Notes: generated by a model from the sequence alone, not told the origin. A DNA stretch of 64,000 nucleotides from Hyphomicrobiales bacterium (GCA_021775475.1 JAJFHS010000056.1:1-64000), one strand, 5' to 3'. Positions 47,685-58,185 are shown, numbered from the stretch's first letter. Numbers and translations are program-made.

Positions 47685-48679
47685 CAATCTTCTGGCTCCA
47701 GTGGCAAATCATCGCCGTCGCGCTCATCAAAGCCGAGAAATTTCCAGCTATCGGCAATGTGGCCAATAAGGGGCGCTTCAATTTCAAACATACCGCCATC
47801 AGGATGGGGGATTTTCAGTGAACGTGCGTGCAAATGCAGCTTGCGGCTCAGGTTACCCGTAGGCTGGGCTTCTTCGCCACCATACTTTCCATCACCAATA
47901 ATTGGATGGCCGATAGCGGCCATATGAACCCGCAATTGATGTTTGCGTCCGGTGATCGGCACCATTTGCAGCCACGACAACGTGCGTCCCGCAGCCGATA
48001 CAGTGGTGAAGTGAGTGACGGCGCGCTGGCCGTTCCGGTTGCCCGCGCCTAAAGCCACGACCTTTTCAACCCCACCCAGCAGTTTTTTCTCCAGCGGCAG
48101 CTTAATCGTGCCTTGAGCGGGTCTGGGAATGCCACTCACCAGCCCCCAGTAGACTTTTCTTGTGTCTCTGTCCTTAAAGGCTTTCGTCAACTTGGCAGCG
48201 GCGTCGCGCGTTTTAGCGGCAATCAGCACACCGCTGGTGTCTTTGTCGAGCCGGTGCACCAGTCTCGGGCGCTCACCATCGCGGGTTGCAAAAGCGGCCA
48301 GTAGTCCATCCATATGGCGAAAAGTTTTGGACCCGCCCTGCACTGCCAGTCCGGCTGGCTTGTTAAATGCAATGAGGGCGTGATCCTGATACAGCACCAG
48401 CGATTGAACAAATTCAACATCGGTGTTTGAAAGGGTCGCTTCACGACCGCGATGTCCGGTGTCGCCTTCGTTAGCTTTGGCCGGGGGCATGCGAACAATC
48501 TGCCCGCCTTCCAGTCGGCTGTTGGCTTTGGCCCGACCGCCATCAACGCGAATTTGCCCGGTCCGCAACAATTTTTGTAAATCACCATGACGAATGGCGG
48601 GGAAATGGACCTTGACCCAGCGGTTCAGCCGCATACCATCTTCATCGGCACTGACTTCAAGTTTTTGCACCAAACTCAT
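47684..48679 (-). CDS. RluA-family pseudouridine synthase (RluC/D type)
   Basis: A 331-residue enzyme with an N-terminal S4 RNA-binding domain (about 15-75) and the catalytic motif HRLDKDTSGVL near residue 141 containing the Asp. It isomerises uridines in 23S rRNA. Which positions it modifies is unknown. It starts within the ATGA overlap with fluC and leads into ATP12. Confidence 0.93.
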   Translation of the reverse strand: MSLVQKLEVSADEDGMRLNRWVKVHFPAIRHGDLQKLLRTGQIRVDGGRAKANSRLEGGQIVRMPPAKANEGDTGHRGREATLSNTDVEFVQSLVLYQDHALIAFNKPAGLAVQGGSKTFRHMDGLLAAFATRDGERPRLVHRLDKDTSGVLIAAKTRDAAAKLTKAFKDRDTRKVYWGLVSGIPRPAQGTIKLPLEKKLLGGVEKVVALGAGNRNGQRAVTHFTTVSAAGRTLSWLQMVPITGRKHQLRVHMAAIGHPIIGDGKYGGEEAQPTGNLSRKLHLHARSLKIPHPDGGMFEIEAPLIGHIADSWKFLGFDERDGDDLPLEPED

Positions 48680-49056
48680 GCAAACCACACACGCGCCAGC
48701 CGCAGGCCGATAAACAAGACCGCAACGCTAAGCGAAACCGAGCCAATAATATAAAGCGCACTCATCATATAATCCTTACGCGCCACCAGCACCGACACAT
48801 CAAGAGAAAAGGCGGAAAACGTCGTAAAACCACCTAAAATACCCGTCATTAAAAACATCCTGATATCGGTTGAAACCTGCATCCGGTGGGCAAAAAATCC
48901 GGCCAGCAATCCCATCACCAAAGAGCCTACAACGTTCACCGTCAAAGTGCCCCAGGGAAACCCCGGCCCGAACAGGCGCAATGCCTGCATTGCCACCAAA
49001 TATCGGCCGGCAGCCCCAATCGCACCACCCATTGCCACCCAGAAGATTGTTATCAT
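48676..49056 (-). CDS. crcB: fluoride ion channel FluC (CrcB)
   Basis: A 126-residue four-helix membrane protein. GGAIGAAGRYL and the GTLTVNVVGS and GGFTTFSAFS motifs match the dual-topology fluoride channel. It exports fluoride as a homodimer. The start at 49056 gives the standard N-terminus. No fluoride riboswitch is recognisable upstream. Co-transcription with the pseudouridine synthase is likely. Confidence 0.93.
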   Translation of the reverse strand: MITIFWVAMGGAIGAAGRYLVAMQALRLFGPGFPWGTLTVNVVGSLVMGLLAGFFAHRMQVSTDIRMFLMTGILGGFTTFSAFSLDVSVLVARKDYMMSALYIIGSVSLSVAVLFIGLRLARVWFA

Positions 49057-49154
49057 GGCGCGAACATAGCGGTGCCGCCTCTGATTTTCCAATAAAAAAT
49101 CGTATTTAGTTTAAAGACCGAGAATTGCAGCAACTTCGAGAAAAAGCAGATAGC

Positions 49155-49246
49155 TTACCCCGTCATACCGGCAAACGCCGACATCCAGGCAGCACGGCAT
49201 GAGCCTGGAGCGCTGGATACCGGCGTTTGCCGGTATGACGGGGTAA
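49155..49246. repeat. inverted repeat with ATACCGGC...GCCGGTAT arms
   Basis: Positions 49155-49189 and 49212-49246 are imperfect reverse complements (first 26 bases exact) with a 22-base centre. Inside the right arm is a further hairpin, ATACCGGC-GTTT-GCCGGTAT. It differs from the CTTGA-loop family but is a repeat of known style in proteobacteria. It lies between rarA and fluC, downstream of rarA. Confidence 0.7.
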
Positions 49247-49252
49247 TTTACC

Positions 49253-50563
49253 TTAATCCAGCGCAGATTTTCCGCGCAAATTACCCCAATAGGCCAATCT
49301 CTTTTCAATTTCACGCTCAAAACCACGTGAAACCGGTTGGTAAAAATCTTGCCGACTTATTTCTTTTGGAAAATAATCCTGCCCGGAAAAACCTTCCAGC
49401 GTATCATGGTCATAAATATATCCCACACCATATCCCTGCTCTTTCATCAGCTTTGTCGGCGCGTTCAAAATTTCCGCTGGCGGTGGATGCGCACCACCGG
49501 TTTTGGCCGTTTTCATCGCCGCTTTAAAGGCTGTGTATACCCGGTTGGATTTGGGTGCGGTGGCAAGATAAACCGTCGCCTGAGCCAGCGCCAGTTCACC
49601 CTCAGGACTGCCGAGAAAATCATAGGCATCTTTAGCGGCATTGGCCTGAACAAGAGCTTGCGGGTCAGCCAGTCCAATATCTTCAACCGCCATACGCACC
49701 AGCCGGCGGGCAATAAACAACGGTCCCTCACCGCCAACAAGCATTCGCGCCAGCCAGTACAAAGCCGCATCGGGGTCCGAGCCGCGAATGGATTTATGTA
49801 AAGCCGAGATAATATTGTAATGTTCATCGCGCGATTTATCATAAAGTGGTGCGCGGCGTTGAATAAGGTTTACAAGTTTCTCTGCCGATATTTCCTCCTG
49901 GCCGGGTACAGAAATAAACACCTGCTCCACCAGCGTCAGAAGATAACGCCCATCACCATCAGCCAGAGAGATCAACGTCTCGCGGGCATCTTCATCAAGC
50001 GGCAGTTTTCGTTGCTCATGGGCCTCTGCCCGCTCCAGCAGAACTGACAGGGCATCTGCATCCAGCCGTTTCAGTGTTAACACCTGCGCCCGCGACAACA
50101 ACGCCCCGTTAAGCTCAAACGAGGGGTTTTCAGTGGTTGCCCCGATCAGGATGATCGTGCCTTCTTCCATATGCGGCAAAAAGCCGTCCTGTTGCGCCCG
50201 GTTAAAGCGATGGATTTCATCAATGAATAATAAGGTGCCACGGCCCTCCTCGCGTCTGGCACGTGCCGCATCAAAAATTTTACGTAAATCCTGAACACCG
50301 GAAAATATCGCCGACATCTGCTCAAAGTGAGTGTCACTCTCTTGGGCAATCAGGCGGGCAATGGTGGTTTTACCAGTCCCCGGCGGTCCCCACAAGATCA
50401 GCGAAGTAAAGCGTTTGGCGTCAATCATCGCCTTTAGCGGCCCGTCGGCTCCGAGCAAATGCTCCTGCCCGATAACATCTTCCAGTGACTGCGGCCTTAA
50501 GCGATCCGCCAGCGGGCGCGGCGCATTTTTATCGAGACCGGCTGCTTCAAACAGCGATGCCAC
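49253..50563 (-). CDS. rarA: replication-associated recombination protein A
   Basis: A 436-residue AAA+ ATPase. Walker A is GPPGTGKTT (about 58) and Walker B is LLFIDEIHRF (about 108). The C-terminal half is the MgsA tetramerisation domain. RarA acts at stalled replication forks and in recombination. It starts with GTG at 50563, just downstream of the DegQ-type gene. Confidence 0.95.
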   Translation of the reverse strand: MASLFEAAGLDKNAPRPLADRLRPQSLEDVIGQEHLLGADGPLKAMIDAKRFTSLILWGPPGTGKTTIARLIAQESDTHFEQMSAIFSGVQDLRKIFDAARARREEGRGTLLFIDEIHRFNRAQQDGFLPHMEEGTIILIGATTENPSFELNGALLSRAQVLTLKRLDADALSVLLERAEAHEQRKLPLDEDARETLISLADGDGRYLLTLVEQVFISVPGQEEISAEKLVNLIQRRAPLYDKSRDEHYNIISALHKSIRGSDPDAALYWLARMLVGGEGPLFIARRLVRMAVEDIGLADPQALVQANAAKDAYDFLGSPEGELALAQATVYLATAPKSNRVYTAFKAAMKTAKTGGAHPPPAEILNAPTKLMKEQGYGVGYIYDHDTLEGFSGQDYFPKEISRQDFYQPVSRGFEREIEKRLAYWGNLRGKSALD

Positions 50564-50566
50564 CGC

Positions 50567-51967
50567 TCAGTTACCTATGCGCCAGTTAAACACTTTAGGC
50601 CCGCGCTGCACGGTTATCTCCCAATAACTGAAAGGTTTCTTCAAAAGCTTCACCAGCCCCCTTACTCCGGTAACTTCGGTCCCTTGAACAGCGGTTATGA
50701 TGTCACCACGCTTGAGCCCATAGCGTCCGGCCAGGGTGCGCCGGGAATCGACAATCACAACCCCGCGCCTGGTGGTCATTTTCATCTGCATTTCTTCTGT
50801 TACCGCAGGCGAAAGATTGGCTACCTTAACCTGGGAAAGCGGGTGGTTGCCCCTCAGCCGCGTTAATCTCGCCGGCGGATCTTCTGGCGGGGATATCAAT
50901 CTGATGCGCGATGATCTTATTTTGCCACGGCGCTGGAATTTAACATCCACATTTTGCCCAATCCTCAAAGTGGCAAAACGAAAATTAAATTCTGTTGGCG
51001 CAAATACATCATAGCCATTAATCGATAAAATGATGTCACTGCGCTTCAGGCCCGCTTTTGCAGCAGGTCCTCGGGGATAAATATTGCCGACCAGAACACC
51101 GGCAGGTTTGTCGAGACCAAAAGATTCGGCAAGTTCTGGCGTCAGTTGCAACAATTGCGCGCCCAGCCACGGCCGCTTGACACGTTTGCCCACCCGTGCC
51201 GCCTCAACCACAGACCGCACCATATTGGCCGGGATGGCAAACCCGATACCGTTGGAGCCACCACTGCGTGAGAAAATGGCGGTGTTGATACCCACCAGTT
51301 CACCATTTACATCAATTAAAGCCCCGCCGGAATTACCCGGATTGATAGCGGCATCGGTTTGTATGAAAAACTGGTAGTTGGTAATGCCCACTTGCGTGCG
51401 GGCCAGAGCTGAAACAATGCCACTGGTAACCGTCTGCCCAACCCCAAAGGGATTGCCGATTGCCAGCACCAGATCGCCGACTTCAAGTTCGTCGGAATTC
51501 TGGAATTTAATAAATGGCAGTTTTTTATCGCCGGTATCAATTTTAAGAATAGCCAGATCGGTTTTTTCATCAGCGAGAATGATGCGGGCTGAAAATTCGC
51601 GACGATCCGCCAGCACCACCTGAATTTCAGTCCCCCCTTTAACCACGTGATTATTGGTAACAACAATGCCATCGGCACTGACGATAACGCCTGAACCAAG
51701 TGACTTTTCCACCCGCGCGCGTGGCAAACCCTGGTTGCGGCCAAAAAACTGGCGAAAAATCGGATCATCCAGAAAAGGCGATGAGCGCCGCTTGATGACG
51801 CGCTTGGAAAACACATTGACGACAGCTGGAGCCGCTTTTTTGACTATAGGAGCAAATGACAGTTGAACCTGAACCGACGAACCAGGAACCGTCTTTTGCG
51901 CCTGAACGGTTACGGTGCTGAAAATCAACAGCAGGCTAAACCCAATGAGCTTCAAAATCGAGATCAT
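50567..51967 (-). CDS. Do/DegQ-type periplasmic serine protease
   Basis: A 466-residue HtrA-family protease. A signal peptide (about 1-23, ending VQAQ) precedes the protease domain with His in VVTNNHVV, Asp in KTDLAILKI and Ser in INPGNSGGALI. Two PDZ domains follow (about 265-350 and 375-460). It degrades or refolds misfolded envelope proteins. The ATG at 51967 fits the signal peptide; a longer frame to 52033 is less likely. It stands 3 bases from rarA. Confidence 0.94.
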   Translation of the reverse strand: MISILKLIGFSLLLIFSTVTVQAQKTVPGSSVQVQLSFAPIVKKAAPAVVNVFSKRVIKRRSSPFLDDPIFRQFFGRNQGLPRARVEKSLGSGVIVSADGIVVTNNHVVKGGTEIQVVLADRREFSARIILADEKTDLAILKIDTGDKKLPFIKFQNSDELEVGDLVLAIGNPFGVGQTVTSGIVSALARTQVGITNYQFFIQTDAAINPGNSGGALIDVNGELVGINTAIFSRSGGSNGIGFAIPANMVRSVVEAARVGKRVKRPWLGAQLLQLTPELAESFGLDKPAGVLVGNIYPRGPAAKAGLKRSDIILSINGYDVFAPTEFNFRFATLRIGQNVDVKFQRRGKIRSSRIRLISPPEDPPARLTRLRGNHPLSQVKVANLSPAVTEEMQMKMTTRRGVVIVDSRRTLAGRYGLKRGDIITAVQGTEVTGVRGLVKLLKKPFSYWEITVQRGPKVFNWRIGN

Positions 51968-52051
51968 GATACAGGACCTTTTTTCAAACCATCCCTTGAT
52001 ATAGCGATTGAAACCGCGCTCGCCAACCAGCAATAGCTCTCATACATCACA

Positions 52052-52087
52052 AAAAAACGGCAGACCTGCAACAGGTTGCCGTTTTTT
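52052..52087 (-). terminator. intrinsic terminator of the ribosomal operon
   Basis: A strong hairpin: AAAAAACGGCA, a one-base bulge, ACCTG, a CAA loop, CAGGT and TGCCGTTTTTT. It lies 27 bases past the rplQ stop and gives a U-run in the leftward transcript, so it ends the ribosomal super-operon. It is symmetrical and would also work rightward. Confidence 0.88.
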
Positions 52088-52113
52088 AAAATCATTGACG
52101 GGTAGAAAAAGTT

Positions 52114-52551
52114 TTATGCCGCAGCACTTGCCGCTTCTGTTGGCACATCATCATCCATCATAACCGGACCGGAATCCTTACCCTTGGCTTCGGGATCGCG
52201 GTCAACAAATTCGATTACAGCCATCGGCGCACTGTCACCAAAGCGGTATCCAGCTTTCATGATGCGCGTATAGCCGCCATTGCGCTCGGAATAACGCGCA
52301 CCAAGCGTATCAAACAGCTTGGACACCATGTCCTTGTCCTGCAGGCGGCTAAGCGCCTGTCGACGGGCGTGCAGATCACCGCGCTTGCCCAATGTAATCA
52401 GCTTTTCGACGATCGGACGCAACTCTTTTGCCTTGGGCAAGGTTGTTACAATCTGCTCGTGCTTAATCAACGCAGCTGCCATGTTCTTGAACATCGCCTT
52501 GCGGTGACTTGCTGTCCGGTTGAGCTTTCTGTGCGCTTTACCGTGTCGCAT
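52114..52551 (-). CDS. rplQ: 50S ribosomal protein L17
   Basis: A 145-residue L17: [20 protein letters not shown] opens it as usual, with about 20 extra acidic and Ala-rich residues at the end. Last gene of the leftward super-operon. Confidence 0.97.
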   Translation of the reverse strand: MRHGKAHRKLNRTASHRKAMFKNMAAALIKHEQIVTTLPKAKELRPIVEKLITLGKRGDLHARRQALSRLQDKDMVSKLFDTLGARYSERNGGYTRIMKAGYRFGDSAPMAVIEFVDRDPEAKGKDSGPVMMDDDVPTEAASAAA

Positions 52552-52620
52552 ATTCTTAAGTCTCCAATTTAACGCTTATACACCGATACAGGATTAATCC
52601 CGCACCGCTATCTAACAGTT

Positions 52621-53637
52621 TTAATAATGATCTTCAAACCGTTTGGCCAGATCTTCAATGTTTTCGGGTGGCCAGTTTGGCACTTCCATACCCAGGTGCA
52701 GACCCATCTGCGCCAGAACTTCCTTGATTTCATTCAAGGACTTGCGACCAAAGTTAGGTGTGCGCAGCATTTCGGCTTCGCTCTTTTGAATGAGATCACC
52801 GATATAGACGATATTGTCGTTCTTCAGGCAATTGGCTGAACGCACGGACAATTCAAGTTCATCAACCTTTTTAAGCAGGGCTGCATTGAACTCAAGCTCC
52901 GGACCTTTTTCTTCAACGACTTCGGCTTTAGGCTCTTCGAAGTTGACGAAAATCTGCAATTGATCCTGCAAAATTCTGGCTGAAAAAGCGACGGCATCTT
53001 CCGGCGTCACCGAGCCATCAGTTTCAATCTGCATGGTCAGCTTGTCATAATCGAGAACCTGGCCCTCACGGGTGTTTTCAACCTTGTAAGAAACCTTGGT
53101 AACCGGGCTGTAAAGACTGTCGACAGGAATAAGACCAATCGGTGCATCTTCCGGGCGGTTGCGTTCAGCGGGCACATATCCCTTGCCGGTGTTGACTGTG
53201 AACTCCATGCGGATATCTGTTTTTTCGTCCAGAGTGCATAGAACGTGTTCAGGATTGAGGATTTCCACGTCCGCTGTTTCTTCGATATCACCAGCGGTCA
53301 CTACACCAGGGCCTTCTTTATGCAGGATAACCCGGCGCGGGCCTTCCACATGCATGCGAACGGCAATTTCCTTGATGTTGAGAACGACGTCCGTGATATC
53401 CTCGCGAACGCCTGAAATTGTCGAGAATTCGTGGAGAACACCATCAATCTGGACCGAGTTGACAGCCGCGCCCTGAAGCGACGACAACAACACGCGACGC
53501 AGCGCATTACCAAGTGTTAGACCAAACCCTCTTTCCAAGGGTTCGGCAACCACCGTACCCAGGCGCTGACCGTCATGTCCAGCGCTGATGTTCAGTTTGG
53601 TCGGTTTGATAAGCTCTTGCCAATTCTTATGAATCAC
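52621..53637 (-). CDS. rpoA: RNA polymerase alpha subunit
   Basis: A 338-residue alpha subunit. The N-terminal domain (about 1-230) dimerises and assembles beta and beta-prime; the C-terminal domain (about 260-320, [20 protein letters not shown]) contacts UP elements and activators. The start is a GTG, giving the usual alphaproteobacterial opening [14 protein letters not shown]. It lies between rpsK and rplQ. Confidence 0.97.
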   Translation of the reverse strand: MIHKNWQELIKPTKLNISAGHDGQRLGTVVAEPLERGFGLTLGNALRRVLLSSLQGAAVNSVQIDGVLHEFSTISGVREDITDVVLNIKEIAVRMHVEGPRRVILHKEGPGVVTAGDIEETADVEILNPEHVLCTLDEKTDIRMEFTVNTGKGYVPAERNRPEDAPIGLIPVDSLYSPVTKVSYKVENTREGQVLDYDKLTMQIETDGSVTPEDAVAFSARILQDQLQIFVNFEEPKAEVVEEKGPELEFNAALLKKVDELELSVRSANCLKNDNIVYIGDLIQKSEAEMLRTPNFGRKSLNEIKEVLAQMGLHLGMEVPNWPPENIEDLAKRFEDHY

Positions 53638-53758
53638 CTTGGGAACCTCTATCCTGCAAAGCTTGCTTTCCGAATTCGCGAGATTGGGAAAACAGCAATA
53701 GTTTTTAAATAAAAATACTCAAGACAGCGCAGCCGCCTTGTTACTAACGATATTTAAG

Positions 53759-54148
53759 TTAAACCCGGCGACGCTTGGGCGGGCGGCACCCATTATGCGG
53801 TATCGGTGTTACATCTTTAATCGTCGTGATCTGGAAACCGACAGTCTGGAGAGCCCGCAAAGCGGATTCACGACCAGAACCTGGTCCCCGAACTTCGACT
53901 TCCAATGTCTTCATACCATGTTCCATAGCCTTTTTACCGGCATCTTCTGCCGCCAGCTGTGCTGCATATGGCGTCGATTTACGTGATCCTTTAAATCCCA
54001 TCATTCCAGCTGATGCCCAGGAAATGGTATTACCTTGAGTATCTGAAATGGTAATCATGGTATTGTTAAACGTCGCATTCACGTGCGCCACACCGGTGGC
54101 GATATTCTTACGCTCTTTACGCCTGACTTTGGTTTTTTCCTTGGCCAT
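53759..54148 (-). CDS. rpsK: 30S ribosomal protein S11
   Basis: A 129-residue S11 ending in the usual [11 protein letters not shown]. It forms part of the 30S platform near the mRNA exit. It follows rpsM. Confidence 0.98.
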   Translation of the reverse strand: MAKEKTKVRRKERKNIATGVAHVNATFNNTMITISDTQGNTISWASAGMMGFKGSRKSTPYAAQLAAEDAGKKAMEHGMKTLEVEVRGPGSGRESALRALQTVGFQITTIKDVTPIPHNGCRPPKRRRV

Positions 54149-54222
54149 ACTTGATGCCTAATGCTTTCTTTAAAGTGTCGCTGTTCTATCGTCTGAAAAC
54201 GGCTGGATAATTAGCAGCCAGA

Positions 54223-54591
54223 TTATTTCTTCTTGCCTGCAATCGCTTTTGCCGGACCTTTGCGGGTACGTGCATTGGTGTGTGTTCTCTGGCCACGAAC
54301 CGGAAGCCCGCGCCTGTGGCGAAGTCCGCGATAACAGCCAAGATCCATAAGGCGCTTGATGTTGACCGCTGTGTCACGTCGCAAATCACCTTCCACGAGG
54401 TAATCGCGTTCAATGACTTCACGAATCTGGATCACTTCAGCATCAGAAAGTTCATTGACACGTCTTTCGCGCGGAATAGAAACCTTTTCACAAATCTGCT
54501 TTGCGTGCGCTGGACCGATACCGTGAATGTAGCGTAACCCAATTTCTACACGCTTACCGGTTGGAATATTAATACCTGCTATACGAGCCAC
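54223..54591 (-). CDS. rpsM: 30S ribosomal protein S13
   Basis: A 122-residue S13 with [17 protein letters not shown] at the start and [15 protein letters not shown] near the end. It contacts the 50S subunit and P-site tRNA. The upstream gap of 206 bases to adk is the longest in the super-operon and holds a promoter candidate. Confidence 0.98.
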   Translation of the reverse strand: MARIAGINIPTGKRVEIGLRYIHGIGPAHAKQICEKVSIPRERRVNELSDAEVIQIREVIERDYLVEGDLRRDTAVNIKRLMDLGCYRGLRHRRGLPVRGQRTHTNARTRKGPAKAIAGKKK

Positions 54592-54740
54592 AATTTGGCC
54601 TCCAAGTTTTTTTAAATTACAAGGGTCTCAACAACCGCTTCGACATCTATTTTGCATAGCTAAACACCGGCCACTGTCCTTTTTCGCGAGAATCGCCTCT
54701 CAGGTCAGTGCCGTTTAAGCCAGATATAAAGATTGGGGAC

Positions 54741-54769
54741 TTTTAAAGGATTCCTATAACCTTCGTCAA
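54741..54769 (-). promoter_or_regulatory. probable promoter for rpsM-rpsK-rpoA-rplQ
   Basis: On the minus strand TTGACG (54769-54764) is followed after 16-17 bases by TTTAAA/TTAAAA (54747-54741). It lies in the 206-base gap between adk and rpsM, giving a leader of roughly 145 bases. The -35 is near-consensus; the -10 is weaker. It suggests the alpha part of the super-operon has its own promoter. Confidence 0.5.
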
Positions 54770-54797
54770 CAGCTTATATGCGCAATCGTAATCAAAG

Positions 54798-55373
54798 TTA
54801 GCGTTGTTTCAACACCTCCTCAATCTGTTTACTGACTTCATCAACATCGGCCATGCCGTCAATTGACTTTAAAACACCTTTGTTGTGATAATATTCGATC
54901 AAAGGTGCGGTTTGTTCATGATAGACAACAAGGCGATTTTTCAGACTTTCCGCATTATCATCTTCGCGCGGTCCACCTACGGTTTCACTTGCGCGTTTTT
55001 CAATTCGGTTGATCAAAATGCCATCATTAACGGCTATTTCGACAACAGCGTCGAGCTTCAGGTTTTTATCGGCAAGCATCTCGTCGAGAGCTTCAGCCTG
55101 GGCAACATTGCGGGGAAAACCATCAAGGATAAAGCCATCGACACAATCAGGCAGATCAATTCGCTCGGAAATTATTTCAACAACGACATCATTGGGAACC
55201 AGCTCGCCGCGTGCCATTAAATCTTTTGTCTGAAGTCCTATTTCGGTGCCAGCAGCAACAGCTGCCCGCAACATGTCTCCGGTGGAAAGTTGAATGTACC
55301 CGTGGTTTTCTTCCAGACGTTGCGCTTGTGTGCCTTTTCCAGCTCCGGGAGGCCCGAGCAAAATCAGCTTCAT
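54798..55373 (-). CDS. adk: adenylate kinase
   Basis: A 191-residue short-form adenylate kinase. GPPGAGKGTQ forms the P-loop, and GFPRNVAQAEAL the AMP-binding side. The long zinc-type LID domain is absent, as usual for alphaproteobacteria. It converts AMP and ATP into two ADP. The start overlaps the secY stop by 4 bases. Confidence 0.97.
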   Translation of the reverse strand: MKLILLGPPGAGKGTQAQRLEENHGYIQLSTGDMLRAAVAAGTEIGLQTKDLMARGELVPNDVVVEIISERIDLPDCVDGFILDGFPRNVAQAEALDEMLADKNLKLDAVVEIAVNDGILINRIEKRASETVGGPREDDNAESLKNRLVVYHEQTAPLIEYYHNKGVLKSIDGMADVDEVSKQIEEVLKQR

Positions 55374-56701
55374 CGCCGCCGCCCTCCTCTCAATTTGGAC
55401 TTTTTCACCAGGCCTTCGTATTGATGCGCCAGCAAATGGCTTTGTATCTGCGACACTGTGTCCATGGTCACTGAGACCACAATCAACAAAGATGTACCGC
55501 CAAAATAAAACGGTAACGCCAGGTTGGCTATCAGCAGTTCCGGCAGAAGGGAAATGGCGGCAAGGTAAATCGCGCCAATAACCGTAATCCGGGTGAGAAC
55601 ATAATCGATATATTCGGCAGTGCGCGCACCCGGTCTGATACCGGGAATAAATCCACCATATTTTTTCAGATTATCCGCTGTGTCCTTGGGATTAAAAACA
55701 ATGGCTGTATAGAAAAAAGCAAAAAACACGATCAATGCCAGGTAAATAACCAGAAATCCCGGCTGGCCACGGCCCAGCAGCGCTGTGAGCGTCACCGCCC
55801 AATCCGGCATATTCGGTGACAGGGCTGCGACAGTTGTCGGCATCAACAGCAATGATGAAGCGAAAATAGGCGGTATCACCCCTGCCGTATTCAACTTTAA
55901 CGGCAGATGCGAGCTATCGCCCTGATAGACCTTATTGCCCATTTGTCGCTTGGGATACTGCACAATCAGACGTCTTTGGGCGCGTTCCATAAAGACGATT
56001 GCCGCTATAACCAGAATAGATATTACAAGAATGGACAGGATCAACACGGTGGATAATGCACCCTGGCGGCCAAGTTCAAGCGTGCCGACAATAGCGGAGG
56101 GCAACTCTGCGACAATGCCGGCGAAAATAATCAACGAAATACCGTTGCCGATACCGCGCGCGGTAATCTGCTCACCCAGCCACATCAAAAACACCGTACC
56201 GCCAACAAGCGTAATCACGGTGGCGGCGCGGAAAAACAAACCAGGGTCGCTGACAATTGTCCCAGCACTTTCCAGCCCCGCGGCAATACCATAGCCCTGC
56301 AAAGCCGCCAGAAAGACAGTACCATAGCGGGTATACTGGTTTATCTGCTTGCGACCTGCTTCGCCGTCTTTCTTGAGTTGTTCAAGGTGCGGTGAAACCG
56401 TTGTAAGAAGTTGAATTATGATAGACGCCGAAATGTACGGCATGATGTTGAGGGCAAAAATCGCCATGCGGCCAACCGCACCACCGGCGAATGTATTGAA
56501 AAACGCCAGCATGCCACCCTGATTTTGACTGAAAATATCAGCCAGGGCATCCAGATTGATACCAGGGATGGGAATGTATGTTCCCAACCGATAGACCAAA
56601 AGCGCCCCCAGCGTGAACCAGATGCGCTTCTTTAACTCGGTCGCCTTGCTAAAGGACGCAAAGTTTATATTGGCGGCAAGATGTTCGGCAGCTGAGGCCA
56701 T
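55370..56701 (-). CDS. secY: protein translocase subunit SecY
   Basis: A 443-residue ten-helix membrane protein, the channel of the Sec translocon. RLGTYIPIPGIN near residue 40 and YISASIIIQLL are family motifs. It follows rplO in the usual order and is coupled to adk. Confidence 0.98.
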   Translation of the reverse strand: MASAAEHLAANINFASFSKATELKKRIWFTLGALLVYRLGTYIPIPGINLDALADIFSQNQGGMLAFFNTFAGGAVGRMAIFALNIMPYISASIIIQLLTTVSPHLEQLKKDGEAGRKQINQYTRYGTVFLAALQGYGIAAGLESAGTIVSDPGLFFRAATVITLVGGTVFLMWLGEQITARGIGNGISLIIFAGIVAELPSAIVGTLELGRQGALSTVLILSILVISILVIAAIVFMERAQRRLIVQYPKRQMGNKVYQGDSSHLPLKLNTAGVIPPIFASSLLLMPTTVAALSPNMPDWAVTLTALLGRGQPGFLVIYLALIVFFAFFYTAIVFNPKDTADNLKKYGGFIPGIRPGARTAEYIDYVLTRITVIGAIYLAAISLLPELLIANLALPFYFGGTSLLIVVSVTMDTVSQIQSHLLAHQYEGLVKKSKLRGGRRR

Positions 56702-56766
56702 TTGTTATTCTCCTGCACCGTGGGAAAACGGCGCGCAGATTCTAGGTTAATCGATAATACCCAAAT

Positions 56767-57336
56767 TTACGAAACATCTTTGGATTCGTCAGCATTTTTC
56801 GCTTTCGCAACAGCTGACTTCACCCGCGATTTCCCTTTTGTCTTGGGCTTGTCACTTGGCGCAGGCTCAACGCGTGCAAGTTCAACAATACTAACGGACC
56901 CCCCGGCTTTTTCCACCGCTTCAATCGCCCCTTTCGAGGCTCCTGTCACTTCAAGTTTGATTTTGGTTTTCAATTCGCCTTTGCCCAGCACCCGCACACC
57001 GTCATTGACGCGGCGAATGATACCAGCTTCCAGCATGGCATCAACGGTGATGGTTTTCTTGGCGTCCAGTTTTTTGGCATCAACTGCCAGCTGGATACGG
57101 CCAATATTGACTTCGTTGAAATTCTTGGAAAAAATATTTTTAAATCCACGCTTGGGCAAGCGGCGATGAATAGGCATCTGCCCACCTTCAAAACCCTTGA
57201 TGGCGACACCGGAACGCGATTTTTGACCTTTGACACCACGACCGGCCGTCTTTCCGGTACCCGATCCACAGCCGCGACCTACGCGTTTGCGATCTTTTGT
57301 GGCGCCGTCATTGTCTGATAATTGATTGAGCCGCAT
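56767..57336 (-). CDS. rplO: 50S ribosomal protein L15
   Basis: A 189-residue L15. The standard part (about 1-155, with [20 protein letters not shown]) is followed by a Lys/Ala-rich extension of about 30 residues. The start at 57336 matches the family; the frame opens 8 codons earlier. Confidence 0.96.
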   Translation of the reverse strand: MRLNQLSDNDGATKDRKRVGRGCGSGTGKTAGRGVKGQKSRSGVAIKGFEGGQMPIHRRLPKRGFKNIFSKNFNEVNIGRIQLAVDAKKLDAKKTITVDAMLEAGIIRRVNDGVRVLGKGELKTKIKLEVTGASKGAIEAVEKAGGSVSIVELARVEPAPSDKPKTKGKSRVKSAVAKAKNADESKDVS

Positions 57337-57373
57337 TATTCGAACTCCCTTAGAATACAAAGATTACGTCTGT

Positions 57374-57574
57374 CTATTCGACGACGCGCACAAGATGGGC
57401 AACTTTTCTGATCATGCCACGAACCTGTGGCGTATCTTCCAAAGTGCGGCGTCTGTGCATCTTGTTAAGACCTAGACCAACGAGGGTTGCGCGTTGATCC
57501 GCGGGGCGGCGAATTGGGCTGCCGGTCTGTTCAACCGTAACCGTTTTACCCACCTGTTTTTTCTTTTCAGCCAT
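57374..57574 (-). CDS. rpmD: 50S ribosomal protein L30
   Basis: A 66-residue L30 with [15 protein letters not shown] and [16 protein letters not shown]. The ATG at 57574 is preferred over the TTG just before it. Located between rpsE and rplO as standard. Confidence 0.96.
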   Translation of the reverse strand: MAEKKKQVGKTVTVEQTGSPIRRPADQRATLVGLGLNKMHRRRTLEDTPQVRGMIRKVAHLVRVVE

Positions 57575-57627
57575 CAAACAAATTCCGTAATTAACTATCT
57601 AGGAACGCTTACATCCAATTTCCAGAC

Positions 57628-58185
57628 CTAAGCCGTTTCTTCAGCCTCTTTTGCGCCATCACTTCTGCGCGAGACAATTTCACTAACTTTTTTACCGCGG
57701 CGAGCTGCAACCATACGCGGGCTGTTTTCACGCTTTAAAGCATCAAACGTCGCTCTCACCATATTATACGGGTTTGAGGTGCCGATGGACTTGGCCACAA
57801 CATCCTGCATGCCCACAGTTTCAAACACGGCACGCATTGGGCCACCGGCAATAATTCCGGTTCCCGGAGGTGCTGCACGCAGCACAACCTTGCCGGCGCC
57901 ATGGCGGCCCTTGACATCATGATGCAGTGTACGGCCTTCACGCAACGGCACACGGATCATGTTGCGCTTGGCAGCGTCCGTGGCTTTTTTGATGGCTTCA
58001 GGCACTTCACGCGCCTTGCCATGACCAAAACCAACACGGCCTTTTTGATCACCCACAACAACAAGTGCTGCAAAGCCAAAACGACGACCACCTTTTACAA
58101 CCTTGGCGACGCGATTGATGTGGACCAGCCGGTCAACAAATTCGCTATCGCGTTCTTCGCGGTCTCTACCACCCATATATGCCAT
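57628..58185 (-). CDS. rpsE: 30S ribosomal protein S5
   Basis: A 185-residue S5 with an S5 RNA-binding domain (about 18-85, [19 protein letters not shown]) and the C-terminal fold ([15 protein letters not shown]). It takes part in translational accuracy at the 30S mRNA entry. Confidence 0.97.
   Translation of the reverse strand: MAYMGGRDREERDSEFVDRLVHINRVAKVVKGGRRFGFAALVVVGDQKGRVGFGHGKAREVPEAIKKATDAAKRNMIRVPLREGRTLHHDVKGRHGAGKVVLRAAPPGTGIIAGGPMRAVFETVGMQDVVAKSIGTSNPYNMVRATFDALKRENSPRMVAARRGKKVSEIVSRRSDGAKEAEETA

Noticed and set aside
49057-49154. Fluoride riboswitch upstream of fluC
   Set aside because: The region shows no fluoride aptamer-like consensus; the only structure nearby is the palindromic repeat.
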